Below, piece after piece: positions 48,601-62,425 of a stretch of DNA of 64,000 bases. A model generated the notes under the pieces. It did not search any database, was not told the origin of the DNA, and saw only the letters and a program-made list of their open reading frames with translations. Each line of letters begins with the position of its first letter. The first letter of the stretch is position 1. The position numbers were made by a program, and so were the translations under genes. Source of the DNA: Perca fluviatilis (lineage: Eukaryota; Chordata; Actinopteri; Perciformes; Percidae); contig NC_053120.1 of the NCBI RefSeq assembly GCF_010015445.1, forward strand, positions 17,542,308 to 17,606,307, read 5' to 3'.

Positions 48601-51600
48601 ACATGATCTTTGTCACTCCCTAATTTCTCTCTTTATTACTTTGCCAGTGCTCTTCATACTATTATAATGTGGCTAGATCCCAACTTTGCACACTCCACTT
48701 GGATCCAAATGGAAAGAGAAGCATGTAGCCCATATGATATTGGGGCAGTGATCTGTCTCCTACAAAGATAGGGAAATTGGCTTACAATTATAATTGTATA
48801 ATCCATAGTACTATTCGCATTTGGAAGCAGATTAAATCAAAATTTGTAATAAAGTTACCAATTGGAGGGAATCCATCATTTATTCCTTCTACAATGGATT
48901 CTGCTTTCACAAAGTGGAGAGACGTGGGTATTCGTAATATTGACTAAGACTATTCATTGATGGTTCTTTTGCCTCCTTTAGTCAGCTACAGACAAAATAC
49001 GGTTTGCATAAAAACAACTTTTTCCGATAAAGTTTGGTAGCACGGACGAAACATTAAGTGAAAACTTTCCATTCAGGATTTATTTAGATTTGCACTAATA
49101 TTCACCCGTGTAAACCCTGGATGTATTGTAATGTAATGTAAGTATTTATACAGCATATCCATTGACACCAAAATCACGATACAAAACAACAATAGAGCAA
49201 TAACTATCTTTCATTGTTCGTAATTTGAGCCAGGGAGTACGTGCGGTTTTAATAAGAAAAAGAAAACAAAGGCTACTTTCAACAAAAGGACTTGATGTCT
49301 CTGTGGTGTGGAGCCCATACCTTTCATCATACAGTTGTTCCAAGGCCTCTGTGCCATTGTTCTTTTAGCTATTCCTCTCTGTTTGTGAACCCCACTGGAA
49401 AACAGGTGAGGCAAAACAATCACGCAACCTCCCATCACTCTCTCCACATTCAACAATAACACTCTGACTGCATCTTTCAGTAGTAAACACAGTCCTCACA
49501 TGCAGACCTCGGGCTAACGTCGCTCCGGAAACAAATACATTGTTGGAGACAGAGTAGGGAAGTAAAAGACAGAGGTCAAAGCTTATTGGAAATCGGAAAA
49601 CAGCCCTCTCCTCCCTTTGAAAGAGTCTTGGCGATGAAAATATGTAATATAAATAAAGCTGTGGACGCTTTGAAAGCCAAAGCCTTCCTTCCTGGCCCAG
49701 TCCTCTGTGGGGGGAAACGCCCACTTCTGAGCCCTTGCTCTTAAATTCCCAAAGACCACTCTGTCATCAGTGTCCCAACTGCTGCTTTCAAACACGCAAT
49801 GGCCAGACTCACTTCCCCGTCTTGCTCTCTATATCTGCCCAGCTCTTTGTCACTTTCACCCCTTCATCCCTTTTATGTCTACCCCCCTCCCTTGGCAGGA
49901 TCTTTCCTCGTAGTTATGTCGGCTTAAATACCCCCAAACTAGTTCCAATTATTTCACCCGTGACGTGTTTGTGCCGAGTGAGCGGCATGACTCCGATCTC
50001 TCCGTTGGTGCTTTTAAGTGCTCCTGATATTGGAACCTGACTGGCGGATGCAAGGAAAGACATAATGACAGATGACTGGCTGATTGGCGACAACTATAAA
50101 ACAGCTCATTAAAGCAAAACCACACTGTAGGTTTGTTTTGAAACTGACTCCAGCTCCTTAGCTTTAAACACACTGTTGTATCACTTAACTGTGTCGCTTA
50201 ACTGTAGTAAGAGCTTTTGTGTTTGCTGCGGGAAAAAACAGCTGTCTTGTCAGTAATTCTTGGGATTCTCAGTACAATAATATGTATGTATCATGGCTAC
50301 ATCAATAAAGAAAAGGGTGTCATCACCTGAAACTTACACTTCAGCAATCGAAGAATCAAAGAGATGGACATCGCAGTGCACACAATATGATTGACAAACG
50401 AACTCTGGTGAGCAAAGATACTGCAGAGTGCTTTGCACTAAAGATGTAAACAACACAAAAAACATTAAAACATTAACATTACTTTGTTGAATGTCATTAT
50501 CAATGACGGCATAAAAATGCTTAAAACATTAAAAAGCCACAGAAACCAGCATCCGTTCATCAGAGTACTCACAGAACAATAGTAAATATACTTTCAATTG
50601 AATGTAATATTTGTAACATTCAAGGAAAATCTAAAGGAATGCCATCTGCAATAAATCCATTTTGTGTTTGTAGTATTGTAGGCTACCAACTAAAAGTCGC
50701 TATGCTGTTGAGGTGAAATACAATAAGATTTACAATCTTAAAGGTGCTCTGTACAGTTTTTCACAACCAATAGTTCCATGGAGCAATGTTTCTATAAGTG
50801 GGTCCCCGTTTTGTTTCTATTGTGTATGAGCATGAGCATGTGCAATTCTGCCAGTTTCACACTTTTCAGTCAGTAAGGCAGTGAAGGAGAGGACTGCATG
50901 CAAGAAAACAATTGACAATTAACATTTTTAAAACAATTCGTCTTCACAAATGTTTTATGAGGATTTTGTCAGACTTCAAGGATACACAAATTGAGTTTTG
51001 GTAAGTAACACTGAATGTAAGTTTAACTTTAAACACCGGGGGGTCCATTTAGCAGGGGGCCTCTTTAGCAGCATCATGGAGAAGATGCGGGGGCATGGGA
51101 CATTGTGCACACATTAACTCATGCACATACTGTACACTGCACAGCACGACAGCAGGGAAACTGGAGGGTGTGCGTGTTTTGTGTGTAACATTGCCCAAAA
51201 AACTCCTGGATCATACATCAAATTCAGCCCAGGACACAAACTGGGCCCTGCGGTGACCCTCTGTGGCAGGGTTCTTAATGACATCCACCAGCTTAGCTCA
51301 AACAGGGCAGTGGTTTCCACTGAGGACAGGCCTTTTTGATCTATCTGCTGAGCTGGTGGAGCGCGTGGGTCAGGGTGAGAGACCTGCTGGTCAGCTCACC
51401 GCTCAGACCTTCGATGAACTCCAGTTAATTGCAACTGACTCCATGTTTTATCTTTTCAGTTTTTTGGTCATTTCATCAAACAGCTTTTTGCTTTTTTTCC
51501 CCTCATATTTTGCTGCGTCTAGCTCAGAGGTGGTCTGGAAGCAGAGGTTTTTCACTTCAAACCACAAACTTGGACGATGCAGGTTCAAGTAATAATTTTT

Positions 51601-53763
51601 GTCCACACAGTATTTAAGATAGGATAACATACTGTGTGTTGCCATAACATTTATTATGTCTGCAATTTTCATTAAACTTCATGATTCACTTGTTTATGAA
51701 CCTGTATGTTGCTCCTGTTTTGTATTTTTCATTATTCTGGCTGGTTTGTCAGACGGATCAACAAAAAAACCCAAAAAAAGACAATAACTCGAAAGTCCTT
51801 TATAGCTTCCTGGAAGAAGAAGCCATTAAAGTGGAGCACATTGTCTGGGGATCAGGCTGAAAATGTGTGAGGAAGCGCATAGTAATCAAGTGAAAGAGAA
51901 AGAAAAAAAAGCTTCGTGAGAAACAGACGTAAATAATGGACCAGGAAACGGGAGATCAAAGCTTTTGAGTCGGGCCCCCGTTTGTTTTCATACTCACCCA
52001 GGCCTTGCAATAAAACACGCAAGAGTCGCACTTCAGAGGGAGGAGGGTGACGCAAGGAAGTGCTGAAGCGGTTACGTCCCATCCTGAAGATCCCGTGCCA
52101 CTATCCCCATGTAAGGGAAAGGCGTCAGGTACAGCACTGTTTACCAGGAAAAGGGACAAGCCACACAAAAACGTCCACATCAGAGGGGACTCTCTCTGGC
52201 CAGGGGCCATCTTGTTAAACACAGACTGCGTGTGTTTATAAAGGAACCTTTTCCTTATCTAATAATGCTACTGTACAAAACACAATGTGTGCTTTACATG
52301 GCACAGAGATTAAACCTAAAACTCAGGACTGCAGTGTATGTGTATTTGCATCCCTTCAAGTAGGTGAGGTGACGTCTTTGGGAATCTAGGAATTTTCAGC
52401 CAAGACAACAAAACACAAAACAAGACACCTAAATACACTGCACCCCATGTTTGCCTCAGTCCCTGTGAAATAAACACACATTTATGTAGCTGAAAGGATG
52501 TTTTGATTGTAAAATACGGTCTTTATACTGTATACTCCCCCCCAGGAAAAACAAAACAAAATCAACAACAAAACCATTTGTGATGTACAGATAAATGCAT
52601 CTCATCTTCATAAATAACTGATTTATTCATCTGCTGGCAGATATGTTCATGTTTCAGGAAGAAGCCTGACTTCCCCTGTTATGTCTTGGCATAAAACTCT
52701 CCTTCTCATTAAAATGTTCCAGAAGTGCCAGGGTGTGTTAAAGTCACAACACCTGCGTGTAGATGTTTTATGCAAAACAGCAATAAACCAACTATGAACA
52801 TTTCATCATCATACTCTACTGAGTATAATGAGCGCTTTGTGTTTTTGGAGGTCAAATGCTAAACATGGGCATCCTAGCTGGTTGGTCAGCAGATAAATCC
52901 CCAAGGTTTTGGGTACAGATGTCTCTCTCACCTGCTCTTTCTGCAGACTCTGTTCCTCCATCTTTACCCATCTTTATCTTTACCATTAGATATTGCTTAA
53001 AATCAACTCAACAAAATGCTGATAATCAGTTATCCTTTATCTAAAATTATCTTCACTGCATTTAAGCTTAATTCGTGGATACAACAGAGTGAAAAAGGGT
53101 TAGAAAGAGTGACACACACAAATGCAAAATATTCACTGCAATCAATAAATCAGTCAATCTCGCAGCACTTTTTGCGGTGATAAAATCAAAAATTGTGAAA
53201 CTTGATGTAAAAGATTCATAACTAAAAACATTAATAGCACTTACTGTAAATGTTAGCAATAAACAGGAAAGCAACAACAACTTAGTGATAAAAACATTGT
53301 GATATTAAAGATATATCATACATTGCAATGAAACTGGTGAGCACAAGAATACAAACCAAAGTAAGCTCAAGTACAATTTCAATACGAACAAGGAGTTTGT
53401 ATAAAGTTGTATTTGTCCATTTATACATCACAGATAGGGGGCTCAATTGGTTCTGCTACTGGCATAATTTGCTCATGTCCATCTCCTCCTGAGTGATCCA
53501 ATATTATACTGAGGTAATATAGCAATGTCCAGTAAATGTCTTTGCACTGAATTCCATCTCTCTGAGTGTGTATCTGACCTCCAAAATCAATAGTATTTGG
53601 CCCTTACTTGACTCTGACCTCAGTCTTTTAATAGTGTTTTGATATGCAGGCAAATTAATTCACCTTAATGGAGTACAGGGGGTAAATGGACTTTGATCCC
53701 ATTTGGGTTAAAGGTTGGAAGGATTCCATTTAGCTTGCTGGGGTCCTGAATGGTTGTGGTGTG

Positions 53764-53766
<3 letters not shown>
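48601..53766. other. No confirmed gene; single-copy-like stretch
   Basis: Apart from the exon candidate at 51998-52222 there is no recognisable coding region. 49920-50130 looks like a regulatory element, with TGACAGATGACTGGCTGATT at 50066. The remainder is AT-rich sequence without visible elements. Confidence 0.4.
51998..52222 (-). CDS. Possible first coding exon of a secreted or membrane protein (unrecognised)
   Basis: The minus-strand frame starts MFNKMAPGQRESPL and has a hydrophobic stretch MWTFLCGLSLFLVNSA that resembles a signal peptide, with internal Met residues at positions 5 and 15 as alternative starts. After about 75 residues it meets TGG|GTGAGTATG, a strong splice donor match (exon end at 51998). 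Three cysteines cluster near the end (CDSCVFYC). A TATA-like TTTATAAA lies only about 10-20 bases upstream of the first ATG, too close to act as promoter for that ATG but not for the third. I do not recognise the protein, and no second exon was found within the window. It could be chance. Confidence 0.22.

Positions 53767-53842
<76 letters not shown>
53767..53842. repeat. (TG)n microsatellite, 76 bp
   Basis: A pure TG array of 38 units. Confidence 0.97.
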
Positions 53843-53844
<2 letters not shown>

Positions 53845-56834
53845 TGTTAGTGCTAACTTCTCTTTCCAGGACCCCTGAATGATGCCCCTGGGTTCAATCC
53901 ACAGAAATGAATAGCTATATTATGCACAATTTCAAGATAGGACCTGTAACGTAGATTCATTATTTTGCCATTACCATGTCATCCTGTTATACAAATGTGT
54001 AAATATCCATCTTAAGCAGCTGAATTTGTCTACCTCAACTACTTCTATCACTCCCTGCAAATAAGCAATACAGGCTGAGCAGGCGAGCTAGATGGATTTC
54101 GTAGGCAACCCATCGACATCCAAATAAATTCAAGTTTGGGGAAGCTTTTCAGACTGTGCAGTGAATCTAGCTCACTGCGCTCCTCGCCCTCTCCAGTCCA
54201 TTCTTATTGATTCCAATCGCTCAGCCTTTTCCAATAAAGCTGGGTTCATGAGTTCATTATTACAAGAATGGAGGTGTAATTGGCTTTCAGGCGTATAAGA
54301 GGCTATTTGCACTAATCTATCTGGTGGGGAGATGTTAACGGCCACTTTGAATGGCACAGTGTGAGCCAACTTTGCTCTGTGGTCCTGCAGTTTTGGACCT
54401 ATCAAGTCAGTCAATAAGCACATAAAACAGATATACTGTAAAACCAAGGGGTTTCTGACATGTTAAGGAAGAGTAGTAGAATTTTTTTTTTACATATCAA
54501 ATTTATTTTTAATTTATAGCATATGGTTGTGCAGGTTAACAACAGCAACAACAATACAAATTGGTAAGAAGAAAAAAATGCTTTGCAACCAGCATATACT
54601 TCACAAATGGAGGTACTAGCAACTGCAAGATGAACATTTAAAGTCAAAATCATAAATATGATCAAAGATATTTTATTATAATTAACCTCGGTTATTCAAG
54701 TAGTTTCATCGAGATTAAGGTCTCAGATTGCAAGAGAGACCTGCGTACAGCTGAAGATTTAGAACAGAGTTAAAACATTGAACAACATACAACCGCATCT
54801 GAGACATCTCAAAAGGTCCAAAATGAAAAGTTTAAAACCCCATTCAATGGGATGAGACAAGATATGGTGCAAAGTACTGAAGGGCACTCTTTCCAAAGTC
54901 AGTATTTATTAATGGAGTAACAAAAGTTTGTCAGTCCTGCGATCTGGTCTGAGAAGCGATACAATATACTGTCAGCTTAGTAGGATACATTTATAAATAA
55001 AATATGATAGTGTGTCAGTATTTTCTTATTGCTTGCAAGGACCAGTTTACTTTTTCACATGCCTCACAGTAAGGAGTAGGATATTAATTTCCTGTACTGA
55101 AATGGTACATGCATCAAGATGATTTAAGGTGGTATGAGCACCATGTGACTACATGACATGGTGGTTGATTGCACAATGGTTGAGGAAGATGTAAAATGAT
55201 CAATTCTAAAGAATTAAACACAGTTTGTCTTATTAGTTTGAGTATCTGTGAAGGTGTCTGAAGAATGGTAAAGGCAGACTGTAATCTAGATGTAGCTTGA
55301 GATGGAGTTGAAGCCATGTGTATATAAAATGGTATCGTCTACATATAAATGGAAATTTTAAGTGTCTGTTGGAGTAATGCTATAATTTATGTAGATTGTA
55401 AATTATAAGGGACCAAGCACAGAACATTGGTTATTAAAAAGGAGGTTGATTAGTACAGATTGCCAAATATTTATGAAACAAGTACTGAGCGTGATCATCC
55501 AAACCAAGACAATGTAATTTGTTTAGTAAAATACAGTGGTCTCACAGTATCTAAATAATTGGAAAAGTCAACAAATAGTGCAGCACAATGCTCTTTCTTT
55601 TCCAGACAACATGTTGTGCCCATCGTTTCATGGCTCATGACAACAGAAAAAAATATTACAATTATTTTGGGTTTGATTCCAACAAATTAAAACCTGTGAG
55701 CATGTTTAAGTTGAAATAATGAAATAGCTTTTTTGTTCAGTTGTTCTAAATCTACATGCATTCTAGAATAGCAGATTTATTTCTTCTCCCAATCAAGATG
55801 GAGGATCCCTGTGCCTAATTTATCAAGATGTTGTTAACAGCAGCCGTTGCAGTTAAGTTTAGCCAACAAAAGGTGACTGTCCTGCGGCAAAGACAGTTAA
55901 GGTTTTACACCAAAACAGAACAGCCTGAATTATTACAGTGTTCAAGTAAAAACATCCAGCTTTGGTCGCTCAAGATGACTGCTACATAACATATTGAAAT
56001 AATCAGGCGTGATGTGATACAGGAGTTTCAGCTTTCCAAATAGTTGAAAGTGTTGAGGTGCTCATTAGTCATACTCATACCTCTGTTGGCTGGCACTGAA
56101 AAAGCCAGAGTCTGAGGTCACACATTTTAAAATAAATGAATGAATCCATGGTATTGTAAGAAACTTTGAAATAAATGTCCACCAAACAGCAGGTGTTATG
56201 TTCACTAAATCTCTCAACCACCACCTCAGTTAACTTCTATTCCGAGTTCAGACACAGCGTGGGCTTATGCAAGACAGATGCGAGCTAGTGATCGCAGAGG
56301 CCAGCCAGCACTGCTCTGCTTTTCACTTCTAACCGGCAAGATGGAGTCATTGAGAAAGATTCCTGGCTTTTCAACAGAGGGGGATTTTTTGGCTGTAAGA
56401 GGGCGGGTGAGTTGGGTGTTTGAGGCAGGAGGGAGGAGGAGCAATGAATAGATGGATGAGAGGGAGGCCCAGGCGGTTGTGGAGACTTCCTATGATGAAA
56501 AGGTCAGTGGCACCTGTAAATCTGTGCAGCTGGGAGTTTAGCTGCTCAACCAGCTCTCGACTGCCCCTGCTGCTTAGCCAACACACACACACACAGACAC
56601 ACATGTTTCTATTATAATAGTTGTGAGGATCTAATCCAACTTCTCTTCTACCTGCCTGCCTAGTCAAAATGTCTTCTAATCAGAGCCATGTACTGAAATC
56701 ACAATTCTTAACTACCCCCTAAAAATTTTGAACCATCCAAAATGATTTCACTTTACAAAAATGTCAGCTCTATAGAGGTCTAAAACTTAAAGTGCTTTTC
56801 ACAAGGGTAGCAAAAGTACACACACAGACACACG
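53843..56834. other. No gene seen; unassigned sequence
   Basis: AT-rich, no coding frame or element ends recognised. A 23-bp segment at 55850-55872 recurs at 36191-36213 with one mismatch. Confidence 0.4.
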
Positions 56835-56842
56835 CACACACC

Positions 56843-56912
<70 letters not shown>
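56835..56912. repeat. (CA)n microsatellite, 78 bp
   Basis: A CA array preceded by a GC-interrupted CA stretch from about 56818. Confidence 0.96.
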
Positions 56913-56914
<2 letters not shown>

Positions 56915-57639
56915 TACACATGTCAGCATGTACATCATAGTTTCCTCAATAACATTTTATAGCAGTGGTGATTGGTATTATTATGGAAATTTTGCTCACT
57001 GGCCAAAATAAATGGCTTTTCCAAGTGCAGGTTGGTAGCAACTACCAGTCCCCCATTCCCCATGAAGTGAATCCAGACTCCCTTAAAAAAGATCTTCATA
57101 TGGGTCAATTCTGCAACACACAATGCATGTCCAATGATAACATTGCTAATGTAGAAAGTAGTGTGACATTCAGTAAACACAAATAAATATAAGTATGTGA
57201 AGGTGATTGTGTATAGCTTTTAAAAACAGCAAATTGAATATAATGGTAGAAGCTATTTTACAATTCTTTCTATTAAATAATTTCCCTGCTGTTGTTAAAC
57301 AGAACATGAAACACACAGTTGAAGAAGTAACACTGCCACTGTGATACAATTGTTGATGTATTTCCATCGCCACCTCACACATACACCAGGACAACACTTC
57401 ATGTGATTGCAGGTGCAGATCCATGTGTGAGTAATCCAGTCGTATGTGTGTGTGTGTGTGTGTGTTAGCTGCTAGCGTGGATTTACTGCCCACCCCTCCA
57501 GGGCAGCTGGGTGGCGGTCCAGGGCAAAAAAGGCCTGGTCAAGGCTGCTTCCTCCTCCTGCAACCCAAAAGGATAGAGCCTGCTGACAGATACCTGCTCT
57601 GAGCTGACAGAACACTTCCTCCTCCAAAATATGTTCACG
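56913..57639. other. No gene seen; short TG run
   Basis: Contains (TG)n at 57445-57465; otherwise nothing recognised. Confidence 0.4.
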
Positions 57640-57765
57640 TTACATTTAGCTGACACACTGTATCCAGAGTGACTTACCAAATGCACAGACAGTCGTTGTT
57701 GTTGCTGCATTGAACCTGTGATGTTTCTGTCTCACAGCAAGCAATTTTCCTGTTAAGACAAAAAA
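57640..57765 (-). mobile_element. SINE 3' portion, L2-like tail (degenerate)
   Basis: In reverse the segment ends GTCACTCTGGATACAGTGTG then TCAGCTAAATGTAACGT, resembling the tail of the SINE at 21567-21770. Upstream is a B-box-like CACAGGTTCAATGC. Boundaries approximate. Confidence 0.5.
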
Positions 57766-59610
57766 AGAAAAATAATCGTAATACTTGAAGAACACTATCG
57801 TGATTTACTGAAGATTTGTACATCTAAACAAATAAAACAAATAAAAATAATAAATGTTAACTGACCCACAGCATTTGATCAAATGTATATCATACAATAT
57901 GTGGTACAATAAAGATTCAACACAGAATTAATAATTTTAGAAAATCTTCAGGTGCACAAAAAATGATGCACAAAATGGTAAAACTGTAATCATTACGGAC
58001 AATTGGAAGAAAGAAAATCACCTAAATTAGGGCAGACAACATCTAAGGCTGAATAAGGGACAATAGTGTTTGCAGCTGCTTCACAGTAGCTGGCAGCTTG
58101 TTATATTTCTAGCTGCTATATTTGATCCCTGGATTGTCCTACATACACACACACGGTGGTGGCCCGGAGTTAAAGTACATTCTAAAGATACACCTGAGGA
58201 CATCAGACCCTTTTTTAGGTATCAGTTGCAAGGAAACAATTCCTCCTTTTTCATTTTATGAGACACAGCCCACCAAGTATTCTGAAGTTATCACTTATGA
58301 TTATTCTCAGGGTTTGTCCACCCCCTCCGCTGCTCCTCTGGTAATTTATTGTATTTTATTTTTTTGGTGGTTCAGACTACAAGCTCTTGGTAATGCAATC
58401 CCCCCACTGCGCACTTCTGTGTCATGATGCCTCATGTCTGTCAAGAGAGCTGTCACAGAAGCACATTGTTATTTTGGAAGTAGCATGTGTTTGTCTAACC
58501 GAGGCTCAGGTTTCCTGGTCCCCAAGTGTGAGTCCACTTGCTTTGGTCTGTAAAGGAGCCATGATGGATGGCGACCCCAGCAGCCGCTGTGTGAACCCCC
58601 CACCCCCCACACACACACTCCACAGGCTTCTCCAAACATTTTTATTTACTAGGGCCAAGACGAACCAGAGCAGTACACAGCGCTGGTAGCCGTGGTCAAT
58701 TGGTCAGATTTCAGTTACTCAAGGCTAGTATAACTTGGAGCAGGTGTCCAGGTTAAATACTGTTGATATGAGTGCATTTTAACCTTTTTCTAATCTAATA
58801 CAATGATGTGGACTGTCATGTAGACCGCAAGAACTTTCATACTGGAATTGTTCTACTAATAAAGATAAAGTAATAACTTCCTGATGTTTTGATAACAGTA
58901 GGATATCTAGTTTTTATTTGTCATTGTGTACTTTGGCCCCTGAGAAGGAAATTGAGTCAGATTGGTCAAGATGGAATCTTTACTCTGTAAGTGAACGTGA
59001 ATCTTCCATGTTATGCTTCATTTGATAATTGATAGACCAGGTTAATTACCTTGATCAAAGGTCAGGTAAATTAGAATTCTGAGGTTAGGCTGTAGGATTT
59101 GAATTGGACACGTATAATGTTTATAAGATGAAAACCTAATGCAGTCATGGGACTCTGGCCAATTAAGAATATTACGAGTGTTTTATTCTAATCGACAGTG
59201 ATATCGGTTGCAGACATCCACATTAAGCCTAACGAATATTCATGAAATATTTTCTCCGAGCCTATCGAGCGCATATTAATTTCAGAAACGTGTGTCTGGA
59301 GTCCAGAGACGTGATCGCATTTCCCACTAGCATCAATCCTAATATGCAGATGAATGCTCTTTTAAACCTAGCACAGGCCACTGAGGCACATTTGATATTT
59401 CATTCATGTGAACAACTGTGGAAAAAAAGAAAGGAAAAGGAAATGGCTTGAACAAACAAAAATACCCACAATGCCCCAGTGTGGACTCTCCAGAGGTTGT
59501 GCATAATTACCCTGCAGAGCACCTTACCTGCTCACCTCTCGCCGCCTGTCAGACACACACACACATGCACGCACTCACGCACGCTTTCACACACGCACGC
59601 ACACACGGAT

Positions 59611-59611
<1 letters not shown>
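57766..59611. other. No gene seen; conserved-element candidate at 59040-59545
   Basis: 59040-59545 is repeat-free with a TCF/LEF-type ATCAAAG (59054-59060), an AGGTCA half-site (59059-59064) and several TAATT/ATTA cores, and resembles a developmental enhancer. From 59546 the sequence turns CA-rich. No credible coding frame. Confidence 0.4.

Positions 59612-59688
<77 letters not shown>
59612..59688. repeat. (CA)n microsatellite, 77 bp
   Basis: A pure CA run inside a wider AC-rich zone (59546-59765). Confidence 0.96.
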
Positions 59689-61458
<1,770 letters not shown>

Positions 61459-61459
<1 letters not shown>

Positions 61460-62408
61460 AATTTGCACTGGAAAGTAGTCTAATAATAGACAACACATTG
61501 CACAAACTGTTCATTGCAAATCTTCAACGGTGTTAATCCAACAAAACTTTTCAAAAAGGATTGGAAACGTTGCGCTTAGGAGACAACAATGAATGTTTGT
61601 AAGAAGATGAGATGTTAACCCTGGTCACTAGTTGTTGACTGGAAATGTTTTTTAAAAGTTCGATCACCTCAACCTCAAAACACTTTTTGCAGTGCTGTAA
61701 CGACTTCACGGTGCTCCCATACTCTATCAAAAAATGTAAACACAAGTTGTTTTGAGCTGTTAAATGTGTCTGTGTCTTTTCTGATGGGGATTGTTTTATA
61801 CAGTTTAATGAAAATATGGAACAACAAGCATTCGGTTAGAGGGCACAATCTATTTGAGAGCACAGCGTTGTCAACGTGTGCAACATCATTTAGATGGATC
61901 AGGATGGTCAGTGAAACAAGAACCAGCAATAGACTAATTCAATGAATTGTCAGTTAATTGATCTTGTTTTTTAATACAAATTCTCTCAGAGGTCAAATGC
62001 TAGGCTTCGCTAAGGAGCAGCAGCCCCAGGACAACTTGACCAGGGAGGAAAACCTCAGCAGCCTCATAACCCATTTTAGTCTGGTTAAACATTTCAGAAT
62101 ATTTCCGTGATATACTTGATTAGTTTAGATTGACGCATAATGCATATTATATAACATTTTTTACATTTTTCAAAAAATCATTTTGAAATATATTCAGTGA
62201 TTTGAACCGGTGTATCTAAAGAAATTTGGTGTGTAGCTTTAGACATGTTTTTCTTTCAAGCTGGTCTTCATTCATTGCTAAGTGTATAGCCACACGCACC
62301 TTACACATGTTCAACACATTTGCACAACACACCCAAATACAAACAGATGTTATTACTGCATACATATGTATAAACACAAAACCCACATACACATAATATA
62401 CAAAGACA
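61459..62408. other. No gene seen; unassigned sequence
   Basis: No coding frame or element end recognised. Confidence 0.4.
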
Positions 62409-62425
62409 CACACACACACACACAC

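Noticed and set aside
50740..51045. MITE starting TTAAAGGTGCTCTGTACAG
   Set aside because: The left side looks like a MITE end, but no matching inverted end was found downstream.
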